A stretch of DNA of 10,862 nt. Origin: Desulfobacteraceae bacterium (GTDB taxonomy: Bacteria; Desulfobacterota; Desulfobacteria; Desulfobacterales; UBA11574). The notes below the pieces were generated by a model. It ran no database searches. It saw only the letters and a list, made by a program, of their open reading frames with translations, and had not been told where the DNA came from. Location of the stretch: NCBI GenBank assembly GCA_030671225.1, contig DAOVAE010000018.1, forward strand, positions 1 through 10,862, written 5' to 3'. The translations under genes were made by a program, and so were the position numbers. The first letter of the stretch is position 1, and the number at the start of each line of letters is the position of its first letter. Of this stretch, positions 1 to 6,730 are shown one piece after another.

Positions 1-36
1 GTAATGTTTTCAAAAAGCCAAAATGTTATATTCAAA

Positions 37-798
37 TTAATTTGGCGGTATCCAGAGAGTTTCACCGTCAAATTGAATTCGATTTACATGTTCGTAATCG
101 ATGAGATCCAAAAGTAAAAAAATTTGGTCCATATTATAGACAACAACTTTACTCAATGGATGGATCAGATTAAGATCAACATCCAGTTTATGCTCTTTTA
201 TGTTGTAAATGTGAACCGTGCTTTCAGAAAATTTAAGAAGTTTTCCTACACCTGAACTTTGTCCTCCCTCTATCGGTTCGTCGGAAAGTGGTGAAAGTGA
301 GATACCTTTATGATTAAAGTAATCTTTCAGGAAAATAAAGTGTATATTCCAGATATTGTCTTTCGGCTGAACAACGTATATCCCGAATGCCTCTGACATT
401 TCCTTTGAATCCATTTTGTTTGGCATAAGATCCCTTTCAACAATATCACCACTTTTAAGACGAATCTTATCCAAAATTTCCTGCATCGAGACCGTTGAAT
501 CACCTATTCTAAAGGATTCATCAGATTTTGCAATAATGTCTATCCCTTTTTCAATCCCGTATTGTGCCTTGCGCTTCTGCATGAGCGCCTTGAGCTCTTT
601 GTCCTTTTCGATTTTATTGTAATCAATGATCATCTTATCTTTTGCAGGTATATGAACTTTTTCAGGTACGTTTTGAGTAATTTGCTCCGAATCTTTATTC
701 ATCCAGAACCATAAACCGGCGGCAATTGTAAAACCGATTATACAGATTACTACAATTCCTAAGACTTTATTTGATATTCCAGCGGGTTTTTTTGGCAT
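37..798 (-). CDS. Membrane-anchored hypothetical protein (possible LysM-like segment)
   Basis: I do not recognise this 253-residue protein as a named family. What can be seen: a basic N-terminus (MPKKPAG) followed by one hydrophobic helix at about residues 12-33 with no cysteine lipobox, so it is probably a signal anchor leaving the rest in the periplasm. Residues 55-90 are lysine- and glutamate-rich and probably helical. Around residues 140-153 the text GIYVVQPKDNIWNIHF resembles the opening of a LysM peptidoglycan-binding repeat (YxVxxGDxLWxI), but the usual G is K and the rest of the repeat is unclear. The C-terminus is mixed beta-like sequence ending WIPPN. The ATG is preceded by TTAGGTAG, a weak Shine-Dalgarno. 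It lies 263 nt downstream of rng on the same strand, beyond a hairpin, so it may be a separate unit. The ORF is confident; the function is unknown. Confidence 0.75.
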   Translation of the reverse strand: MPKKPAGISNKVLGIVVICIIGFTIAAGLWFWMNKDSEQITQNVPEKVHIPAKDKMIIDYNKIEKDKELKALMQKRKAQYGIEKGIDIIAKSDESFRIGDSTVSMQEILDKIRLKSGDIVERDLMPNKMDSKEMSEAFGIYVVQPKDNIWNIHFIFLKDYFNHKGISLSPLSDEPIEGGQSSGVGKLLKFSESTVHIYNIKEHKLDVDLNLIHPLSKVVVYNMDQIFLLLDLIDYEHVNRIQFDGETLWIPPN

Positions 799-825
799 AA
801 CTACCTAAGCCGGATAAACCGGAAA

Positions 826-953
826 AGTTACAAGTGAGCTAAAGTTTGAAGTGAGGTAAAGTTAAGGAGTCGCTACGCTCCGGCTTCTATAAAAATTGGC
901 AGTATTCCTTAACTTTAGGCACTTTAGATCACTTTAGATCACTTCACACTTAA
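826..953. repeat. Palindromic intergenic repeat with about 10-bp CTTTAG units
   Basis: Imperfect inverted repeat filling half of the gap between the hypothetical gene and rng. The arms share a perfect 12-bp core, TAAAGTTAAGGA at 857-868 and TCCTTAACTTTA at 906-917, around a 37-nt loop that itself holds a GGAG/CTCC mini-hairpin (866-882). The right arm repeats ACTTTAG at 912, 921 and 931, with an exact tandem ACTTTAGATC at 921-930 and 931-940. The left arm has degenerate versions of the same unit (CTAAAGT 839-845, GTAAAGT 856-862). No ORF is present. It looks like a dispersed non-coding repeat; its role is unknown. Confidence 0.6.
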
Positions 954-1021
954 TTGGCTAAGCATTTTATTTGACATAAAAACACAAGAAATCAGAGTTT
1001 AGGTACTAAATCTTAAAACCT

Positions 1022-1060
1022 AAAACGCGATGAATTCGATTTTTTACTAATTCATCAGCA
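1022..1060 (-). terminator. Hairpin repeat just downstream of rng (possible terminator)
   Basis: GATGAATT (1029-1036) pairs with AATTCATC (1049-1056) around a 12-nt loop, starting only 5 nt past the rng stop codon. Read on the minus strand, the stem is followed after 2 nt by GTTTTAGGTTTT, so it could terminate rng transcription, though the stem is AT-rich and the T-tract is interrupted. A close copy with the same loop pattern occurs at 10137-10176 after coaBC, so this is a repeat family member, possibly co-opted as a terminator. Confidence 0.45.
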
Positions 1061-1061
1061 T

Positions 1062-2528
1062 TTATTTTTCACAAATAATCTCGCTCATACCGCGGACGAA
1101 CGTGTTGTCTCCTTGGATAGTGATGGAAAGCCTACGACTTATTTCCAGGTCAAGAATCTCTTTTCGTTTCTTATTCAAAAGATACTCGGCCACAACCGAT
1201 GGAACTATTCCCTTAACGCTGGAGACCCCATCTTTTTTTAAGGTTTCAAGACGAAGTTTGCGCAAAAAGTCGAGGACCAGCATCTCAGTGGAAGGTATCA
1301 GCCCCTTGCCCCCGCAATGGCTGCAGGATTCAAAACTGCTGAACTCAATTGAGGGTCTAATTCGCTGTCTGGACATTTCCATCAACCCAAACCTTGAGAT
1401 CTTGCCGATCTTTGTTTTGGCTTTGTCATATTTTACATTGTTTTTAATGGCTCTTTCAACTTCTAATTTATGTTTAGAATCTTTCATGTCGATAAAGTCG
1501 ATCACTATAAGACCGCCCAAATCTCTTAGTCGCAACTGACGAGCAATCTCCTCGGCCGCTTCAATATTGGTCTGCAGTGCTGTCTGTTCGATAGATTTTT
1601 TTTGAGTGGCTTTGCCTGAATTGACGTCTATGGCGACCAGGGCTTCGGTCTGTATTAATATAACGGAACCGCCTGATTTTAATTTGACACGTCTTTCATA
1701 TATGGATGAAATCTGGTCTTCAAGATGGTATTTTGTGAATATCGGCTTGTCACCTTTGTAATGTTTAACGATTTGGGTGTGCTTGGGAGATATGACTTTT
1801 ACAAAGTCTTTGACTTCCTGGTATACCGTGGCATTGTCAATAAGAATCTCAGTCACGTCAGGGGTGAAATAATCTCGTATGGATCTTAAAACAAGGTTCC
1901 GCTCCTTGTAAAGCAGTGTCGGGGATTGTACTTTCGTCACATTTTTCTTGATATTTTTCCACAGCCGCAAAAGATATCTTAAATCCCTGGACATGTGTGC
2001 CTTGGTACAGTTTATTCCGGCAGTTCGGACGATGATACCGAATCCTTCCGACAACTTGAGTTTGCTGATAATGCCTTTTAGGCGGTTTCGCTCATTTTCA
2101 TCTTCTATTTTGCGTGAAATGCCTCTGTTGTCGCTTCCAGGCATAAGTACCAAGTATCTCCCTGGAAGAGATATGTAAGTTGTGAGCATAGCCCCCTTTT
2201 TCATGAACGGATCTTTTGTGACCTGTACCAAGAGCTCCTGACCACGCCGCACCATTTTTCTTATGGACCGGTCTCTTGAAAGATTGTCCAGAAAATAATC
2301 GCTATGGATTTCATGCTTCTGAAGAAATCCATGCCGGTCAGCCCCGTAATCTACAAATACGGCCTGGAGGCTTGGCTCAACATGTGAAATAACTGACTTA
2401 TAAATGTTGCCATGGATAATTTCCCTTGAGGCACTTTCGATATGGAATTCTTCGAGCTTAATGTCTTTTACTTTTGCTATCCTGCACTCCTCAGGATCTA
2501 TGGCATTAATAAGGATCTTGCTGACCAT
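1062..2528 (-). CDS. rng: Ribonuclease G/E family endoribonuclease
   Basis: Cytoplasmic 5'-end-sensing endoribonuclease that processes rRNA and degrades mRNA. At 488 residues it matches E. coli RNase G (about 489) and lacks the long disordered C-terminal scaffold of RNase E, so rng is the better name. The S1 RNA-binding domain spans about residues 36-118 (AVFVDYGADRHGFL). VRTAG at 167-171 matches the 5'-monophosphate sensor (E. coli RNase E R169/T170). The catalytic metal aspartates are D301 (VAIDVNSGK) and D344 (IVIDFIDM). The zinc-link CSHCGGKG (C402, C405) supports dimer formation. The ATG follows AAAGGGG with 10 nt spacing. It is divergent from leuS across a 510-bp gap. All key residues are present, so the family call is very secure; RNase G versus a short RNase E cannot be settled from sequence alone. 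Confidence 0.96.
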   Translation of the reverse strand: MVSKILINAIDPEECRIAKVKDIKLEEFHIESASREIIHGNIYKSVISHVEPSLQAVFVDYGADRHGFLQKHEIHSDYFLDNLSRDRSIRKMVRRGQELLVQVTKDPFMKKGAMLTTYISLPGRYLVLMPGSDNRGISRKIEDENERNRLKGIISKLKLSEGFGIIVRTAGINCTKAHMSRDLRYLLRLWKNIKKNVTKVQSPTLLYKERNLVLRSIRDYFTPDVTEILIDNATVYQEVKDFVKVISPKHTQIVKHYKGDKPIFTKYHLEDQISSIYERRVKLKSGGSVILIQTEALVAIDVNSGKATQKKSIEQTALQTNIEAAEEIARQLRLRDLGGLIVIDFIDMKDSKHKLEVERAIKNNVKYDKAKTKIGKISRFGLMEMSRQRIRPSIEFSSFESCSHCGGKGLIPSTEMLVLDFLRKLRLETLKKDGVSSVKGIVPSVVAEYLLNKKRKEILDLEISRRLSITIQGDNTFVRGMSEIICEK

Positions 2529-2642
2529 AAGATATTTGCCCCTTTCAAGAGTCTCGATGCTTATGACTCAAGGGTAAAAGGATTGTTTCCGGACTGAAAT
2601 AAGTGTGATATATATATTATCTCAAGCCCTTGCTTTTTATCA

Positions 2643-2671
2643 TGAATATGAAATTGTCATATACAAGTCAA
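2643..2671 (-). promoter_or_regulatory. Putative sigma70 promoter for rng
   Basis: On the minus strand TTGACT (2671-2666) and TATTCA (2648-2643) are separated by 17 nt. The -35 is good and the -10 is poor. It would give a leader of roughly 105-110 nt before the rng ATG at 2528. Suggested by eye only; other AT-rich hexamers nearby could serve. Confidence 0.3.
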
Positions 2672-2757
2672 ACGATTTCTTATCACTTGCTATTTACATT
2701 ACGTTGTGGCATGTGAAATTAACGTGTTGCAATAAAGTTATGTTAAATCTGACAATC

Positions 2758-3004
2758 TCGTAAAAAGTCGAAATTTGACGGCAAAGTAAAAAGCCTCAAA
2801 TTCAAGGCGCGCAAATCCTGAGGAATGAGGCGTACTTATAGTACGCTGCAATGATTCACCCAGTTAAATAAATACTTGGTGTGTTTATCCACTCAATGAA
2901 GAAAGAAAGAATTTACCATAAGCTCATTATGGTATTATAAAAATTTAACTGGGCAGGGGATGCAGCGCAACGCAGAAGTTGGACTTTTTACGAAGCCGTC
3001 AAAT
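2758..3004. repeat. Compound inverted-repeat (MITE-like) element upstream of leuS
   Basis: Non-coding element with perfect 12-bp terminal inverted repeats, TCGTAAAAAGTC (2758-2769) and GACTTTTTACGA (2982-2993). A second overlapping pair, ATTTGACGGC (2773-2782) and GCCGTCAAAT (2995-3004), extends the right end to within 34 nt of leuS. Inside are a hairpin GCGTACT-TAT-AGTACGC (2830-2846) and the pair CGCTGCA (2844-2850)/TGCAGCG (2961-2967), which encloses a further inverted-repeat unit at 2859-2953. No transposase or ORF lies within, so it could only move in trans. If transcribed towards leuS it would form a long stem-loop leader. The remainder of this 510-bp gap, 2529-2757, is AT-rich and shows only the putative rng promoter. 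Confidence 0.65.
2859..2953. repeat. Inner inverted-repeat unit nested in the element
   Basis: A 95-bp segment bounded by perfect 11-bp inverted repeats CCCAGTTAAAT (2859-2869) and ATTTAACTGGG (2943-2953). It contains a central hairpin TACCATAA (2914-2921)/TTATGGTA (2927-2934). It sits between CGCTGCA and TGCAGCG of the surrounding element, which fits a second small element inserted into the first, but no clean target-site duplication is visible at its borders. Confidence 0.5.
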
Positions 3005-3038
3005 CTAAATCATGCAAGCGAGGTAGAGAGTCGATACA

Positions 3039-5630
3039 ATGGATAAAAGATACGATCCTAAAACCATAGAATCCAAGTGGCAAAAATTGTGGGAAGCATC
3101 GAAACTCTTTAAGGTCAAAGAGGATCCCGGCAAGGAAAAATATTATCTTCTTGAAATGTTTCCATATCCGTCTGGCAACATACATATGGGACATGTAAGA
3201 AACTATACCATCGGCGATGTGGTTGCAAGGTACAAAAGAATGCAGGGATTCAATGTTCTTCATCCCATGGGATGGGACGCATTCGGCATGCCGGCGGAAA
3301 ATGCGGCAATTGCGAATAACAGCCACCCGGCCAAATGGACCTATAAAAATGTTGATGAAATGCGATTTCAGCTAAAACGCATCGGTTTTTCCTACGATTG
3401 GGACAGGGAAATCGCCACTTGTAGTCCCGAATATTACCGGTGGGAACAGTGGCTCTTTCTAAAAATGTACGAAAAGGGAATGGCCTATCGTAAGGAATCT
3501 TTTGTGAACTGGTGTGAGCACTGCCAGACGGTTCTTGCTAACGAACAGGTGGAAGCCGGTATGTGCTGGCGTTGCGGCAACACGGTTCGACAGAAAAAAC
3601 TCTGGCAATGGTTTTTCCGTATTACCGACTATGCTGAAGATCTTCTGGAATATTGCGACAAGCTTCCAGGATGGCCTGAAAAGGTTGTCACCATGCAGAA
3701 AAACTGGATAGGAAAGAGTGTGGGTGCGGAAATTCGGTTTTCCATAGAAAATACAGATGAGCAGATACCGGTTTTTACAACCAGACAGGATACGGTTTAT
3801 GGAGCAACTTTCATGTGCCTTGCTCCGGAGCATCCGCTGGTACTTAGGCTTTCAAAAGGAACGCGGCAGGAAGATGAAGTTTGCGAATTCGTTGAACGCA
3901 TATCCATGCAGGACCGATCGAGCAGAGCGATAGAAAGTTATGAAAAGGAAGGCGTTTTTACTGGCGCCTATTGCATAAATCCCTTAAGCGGAAAGCGAAT
4001 GCCGATTTATACAGCCAACTTTGCCCTAATGGAGTACGGCACCGGTGCAGTGATGTCCGTTCCCGCACATGACCAGCGGGATTTCGAATTTGCCCGTAAG
4101 TACGGTCTGGACATCGCGATGGTCGTAAAACCGTATGATGACGATCTCGATCCTGTGACAATGACTGAAGCATTTCCCGGTGAAGGGATCATGGTCAATT
4201 CCGGTCGGTTTGACGGTATGAACAGCGTCAAGGCGCTTGACGAGATCGCTTCTTTTCTGGAACAGAAAGGAATGGGCAAGAAGACAGAAAGTTTCAAGTT
4301 AAGGGACTGGGGCATTTCAAGGCAGCGTTACTGGGGTGCCCCGATCCCCATGATTCATTGCAAAAAATGTGGCGTTGTTCCTGTGCCGGAAGAGGATCTC
4401 CCCATTCTGCTTCCGGAGAATGTCGATCTTCTGGAAGACGGAAAGTCGCCGCTAGGGACTATAGATTATTTTGTAAAGACAACGTGTTCTGCTTGCGGCA
4501 GCCTTGAGGCAAGAAGAGAAACCGATACAATGGACACCTTTGTAGAATCTTCATGGTATTATGAAAGATACTGCAGCCCGAATTGTGACAGCGGCATGTT
4601 TGATATCAATGCAGTCGATTACTGGATGCCCGTTGATCAATATATCGGTGGTGTAGAGCATGCTATCTTGCATTTACTCTATTCAAGGTACTATACTCGT
4701 GTGCTGAACGAATTTGGTCTTGTAAAATACAAGGAACCTTTTACCAGGCTTTTGACCCAGGGGATGGTCTGTAAAGAAACGGTTTTATGCCCGGAACACG
4801 GTTTTCTTCTTCCTGAAGAGGTGGAAGGGAGTGACTCGGACCGACAATGTAAGAAATGTGGCAAGGCAACTACATCGGGTCGTGTTGAAAAAATGTCCAA
4901 GTCGAAAAAGAACGTTATCGATCCTAATATTCTTCTTAAAAAGTACGGTGCTGATACAACGAGACTCTTTTGTCTTTTTGCAGCTCCGCCGGAAAGGGAT
5001 CTTGAATGGAGCGAACATGGAGTTGAGGGCGGTTATCGCTTTCTGAACCGTGTCTGGCGTCTTGCCTCGAACTGGATTGATGCGATCAGGGAGGCAACTC
5101 CTTATGACGACAGCCTTGATCGACTGGAGGGCAGGGCCCGTGATATTTTTAAAAAAACTCATGCGACCATACATAAGGTTACAAAAGATATCGAAGACAG
5201 GTTCCATTTTAATACTGCAATTAGTGCAATAATGGAACTCGTGAATACCATGTACGGAATCGATCCTGTAAAAGATGACGATCAAAATATCGGAGTCATG
5301 AGATTTGCTATGGAATCAGTTGCACTTCTTTTATCGCCCATGGTTCCGCATTTTGCCGAAGAGCTTTGGGAGGCCCTGGGATTTGAGTCCAGTGTCCTGC
5401 TGGCCTCATGGCCGTCATACAGGGAAGATGCTCTGTTAAGGGACGAACTCTTGATCGTGGTACAGGTAAACGGTAAGCTCAGGAGCAGGTTCCATATTGA
5501 TGTGGATGCAGACGATGATATAATCAAAGAGTTGGCCCTTTCAGACGAACGTGTTCAGAAATTTATAAACAATAAACCGATTAAGAAAGTTATTGTAGTT
5601 AAGAAGAAACTTGTGAATATCGTGGTATAG
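3039..5630 (+). CDS. leuS: Leucyl-tRNA synthetase
   Basis: Class Ia cytoplasmic aminoacyl-tRNA synthetase charging tRNA-Leu, with post-transfer editing. At 863 residues it is full length (E. coli 860). The HIGH-type motif is HMGH at 49-52 within [11 protein letters not shown]; the KMSKS loop is at 618-622. The CP1 editing domain carries the threonine-rich stretch TTRQDT (247-252) and VPAHDQRD with D345, aligning in number with E. coli T252 and D345. Cysteine pairs at 159/162 and 176/179 form the zinc module, with further pairs at 441/444, 483/486 and 604/607. The last 60 or so residues ([11 protein letters not shown] onward) are the C-terminal tRNA-binding domain. The ATG follows GAGAG with 8 nt spacing. 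lptE starts immediately after the stop, so the two are co-transcribed. The editing motif has Q250 where many homologues have proline. Confidence 0.98.
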   Translation: MDKRYDPKTIESKWQKLWEASKLFKVKEDPGKEKYYLLEMFPYPSGNIHMGHVRNYTIGDVVARYKRMQGFNVLHPMGWDAFGMPAENAAIANNSHPAKWTYKNVDEMRFQLKRIGFSYDWDREIATCSPEYYRWEQWLFLKMYEKGMAYRKESFVNWCEHCQTVLANEQVEAGMCWRCGNTVRQKKLWQWFFRITDYAEDLLEYCDKLPGWPEKVVTMQKNWIGKSVGAEIRFSIENTDEQIPVFTTRQDTVYGATFMCLAPEHPLVLRLSKGTRQEDEVCEFVERISMQDRSSRAIESYEKEGVFTGAYCINPLSGKRMPIYTANFALMEYGTGAVMSVPAHDQRDFEFARKYGLDIAMVVKPYDDDLDPVTMTEAFPGEGIMVNSGRFDGMNSVKALDEIASFLEQKGMGKKTESFKLRDWGISRQRYWGAPIPMIHCKKCGVVPVPEEDLPILLPENVDLLEDGKSPLGTIDYFVKTTCSACGSLEARRETDTMDTFVESSWYYERYCSPNCDSGMFDINAVDYWMPVDQYIGGVEHAILHLLYSRYYTRVLNEFGLVKYKEPFTRLLTQGMVCKETVLCPEHGFLLPEEVEGSDSDRQCKKCGKATTSGRVEKMSKSKKNVIDPNILLKKYGADTTRLFCLFAAPPERDLEWSEHGVEGGYRFLNRVWRLASNWIDAIREATPYDDSLDRLEGRARDIFKKTHATIHKVTKDIEDRFHFNTAISAIMELVNTMYGIDPVKDDDQNIGVMRFAMESVALLLSPMVPHFAEELWEALGFESSVLLASWPSYREDALLRDELLIVVQVNGKLRSRFHIDVDADDDIIKELALSDERVQKFINNKPIKKVIVVKKKLVNIVV

Positions 5631-6173
5631 GTGATGAGATTAACAACAGGAGGATCCTTGTTTCTTAAAAGAAAATATGCATGGACAATTATTTTGTCGT
5701 GGTTACTTTTTTCGGCTTGCGGCTACCGGTTTCCCGGTAGTGGTAGTCTTCCTTCCGGTATAAAGTCGATAAGTATCAAGATGTTTGAAAACCGTAGCGT
5801 AGAAACCGGGGTGGAGAATGTAATTACAAATGATCTCATATATGAATTTACCAGGCATGATCGGGCGGTTGTAACAAGCGGTGACATGGCCGATGCAATT
5901 CTTGCCGGTGTTGTAAAATCGATTAGTACCGTGACAATTTCACACAGAGGGGAATATACATCAAATGAAAGAAGGGTTGAAGTTAAAGTCGATTTGCAAT
6001 TAACAGATAAGTCCGGCGGTGTAATATGGTCTGCAAAAGATGTTTCAGACAACCAAGAATATAAAATAATGTCTGACAAACAGTCCACCGAACGCAATAG
6101 AAAGGCTGCGATCGAAAGGCTTTCTAAAAAGCTTTCGGAAAAAATTTACAATAGTTTAACAGTCGATTTTTAA
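5631..6173 (+). CDS. lptE: LPS-assembly lipoprotein LptE
   Basis: Outer-membrane lipoprotein that plugs and stabilises the LptD barrel inserting lipopolysaccharide at the cell surface. The N-terminus has basic residues (FLKRKY), a hydrophobic core and the lipobox FSAC followed by GYRF, the usual start of mature LptE-family proteins. The rest (GIKSISIKMFENRS, RRVEVKVDLQLTDKSG, C-terminal helix ERLSKKLSEKIYNSL) fits the LptE fold, and the length is normal. The start is uncertain: GTG 5631 and ATG 5634 directly abut the leuS stop but lack a ribosome site, whereas TTG 5658 is 4 nt after a perfect AGGAGG and gives a compact signal peptide with the cysteine at residue 21. The leuS-lptE pairing also occurs in E. 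coli, but there holA follows; here rpsT converges after 70 nt, a gap in which I see no clear terminator. Confidence 0.9.
   Translation: MMRLTTGGSLFLKRKYAWTIILSWLLFSACGYRFPGSGSLPSGIKSISIKMFENRSVETGVENVITNDLIYEFTRHDRAVVTSGDMADAILAGVVKSISTVTISHRGEYTSNERRVEVKVDLQLTDKSGGVIWSAKDVSDNQEYKIMSDKQSTERNRKAAIERLSKKLSEKIYNSLTVDF
5648..5660 (+). promoter_or_regulatory. Shine-Dalgarno AGGAGG and candidate TTG start of lptE
   Basis: AGGAGG at 5648-5653 lies 4 nt before an in-frame TTG (5658-5660), inside the longest possible lptE frame. A perfect Shine-Dalgarno placed just before the basic signal-peptide start argues that translation begins at TTG rather than at GTG 5631. The spacing is a little short, so this is likely rather than certain. 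Confidence 0.5.
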
Positions 6174-6243
6174 AAGGATTAGCGATCAAGCGTAAAGCCA
6201 TAACAAAGACCGCTTTTGCTTCGCGCTATATGCCTTCTTTTGA

Positions 6244-6510
6244 TTAGGCTGAGATGGTGTTTACAAGTCTGGAGAGGCGGGAAATTTTTCGCGATGCAGT
6301 TCTATTGTGGATTACACCCTTTTTCGCTGCTTTATCGATTATAGATTTTGCAGTATTGAGCTCATCCAGTGCTGCTTTTTTCGATTTTTCACTCACAGCA
6401 AGGCGCACGCCTTTTACGATCTTTTTTATCCTTGTTTTCCTATACTTGTTGCGCAGTCGCCTCTTTTCGTTCTGGCGCGCGCGTTTTATCGCAGATTTAT
6501 GATCAGCCAA
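6244..6510 (-). CDS. rpsT: 30S ribosomal protein S20
   Basis: Primary 16S rRNA-binding protein of the small subunit, assembling early at the 5' domain and helix 44. It is 88 residues, the family norm (E. coli 87), extremely lysine/arginine-rich and wholly helical in character. It begins ADHKSAIKRARQNEKRRLRN and carries the conserved KGVIHNRTASRKISRL near the C-terminus. The start codon is TTG (complement of 6508-6510), with AGGAG at 6524-6520 and 9 nt spacing; no ATG is available near the conserved N-terminus. E. coli rpsT also starts with UUG, linked to autoregulation. It is a single gene with its own promoter, converging on lptE and divergent from murJ. Confidence 0.97.
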   Translation of the reverse strand: MADHKSAIKRARQNEKRRLRNKYRKTRIKKIVKGVRLAVSEKSKKAALDELNTAKSIIDKAAKKGVIHNRTASRKISRLSRLVNTISA

Positions 6511-6553
6511 CTTTATAAACTCCTTTCATCTGATATTGTAAATAGAAACAGAA

Positions 6554-6582
6554 CTCATACAGATTCACTGAAGATATGTCAA
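6554..6582 (-). promoter_or_regulatory. Sigma70-type promoter of rpsT
   Basis: On the minus strand a consensus -35 TTGACA (6582-6577) is followed after exactly 17 nt by TATGAG (6559-6554). Initiation would fall near 6547, giving a short leader of about 37 nt containing the AGGAG ribosome site. This is the best promoter in the window, as expected for a ribosomal protein gene. Confidence 0.65.
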
Positions 6583-6606
6583 GCATTTTTATTTTGCCCT
6601 GAAAAA

Positions 6607-6657
6607 CCTGGTCCTTTGGGCCTCCTGCTCGTAGAGCCTACGCCTCGGAGAGCCAGG
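6607..6657. repeat. Imperfect hairpin between rpsT and murJ
   Basis: CCTGG (6607-6611) and CCAGG (6653-6657) enclose CTCC/GGAG arms and a central CGTAG-AGC-CTACG hairpin. It is GC-rich compared with its surroundings. It lies between divergent genes, so it terminates neither, and it is upstream of the rpsT -35. Probably a small dispersed repeat or a protein-binding palindrome; no function is evident. Confidence 0.4.
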
Positions 6658-6680
6658 ATTCTTTGCTCTAACTTAATACT

Positions 6681-6719
6681 GATGAATTCGTAAAAAGTCA
6701 ATTTATTACTTTTTACGAA
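6681..6719. repeat. GATGAATTCGTAAAAAGT hairpin upstream of murJ
   Basis: Perfect 12-bp stem TTCGTAAAAAGT (6687-6698)/ACTTTTTACGAA (6708-6719) with a 9-nt loop, preceded by GATGAA. The stem core equals the terminal repeat of the element at 2758-2993, and the GATGAATTCG beginning equals the left arms at 1029 and 10143. It ends 11 nt before the murJ ATG, occupying the place where a ribosome-binding site would normally be. Confidence 0.6.
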
Positions 6720-6730
6720 ACCATTAATTA

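Noticed and set aside
826..953. CRISPR array
   Set aside because: Units are about 10 bp and nearly contiguous, with no spacers of regular length and no cas genes nearby.
2640..2760. Promoter for leuS
   Set aside because: Several weak AT-rich hexamers exist, but none combines acceptable -35 and -10 boxes at 16-18 nt spacing.
2529..3038. T-box or other riboswitch in front of leuS
   Set aside because: No T-box consensus or specifier stem was seen; the pairing is accounted for by the inverted-repeat element.
4785..5285. Long minus-strand frame inside leuS (166 codons)
   Set aside because: It lies wholly antisense to conserved LeuRS sequence, including the KMSKS region, and has no recognisable domain.
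6174..6243. Bidirectional terminator between lptE and rpsT
   Set aside because: I could not find a stable stem followed by a T-tract in either direction; only scattered AAGCG-like fragments are present.
6307..6693. Plus-strand open frame covering rpsT and the gap beyond
   Set aside because: It is antisense to the unmistakable S20 gene, is cysteine- and phenylalanine-rich in the manner of a shadow frame, and has no supporting start.
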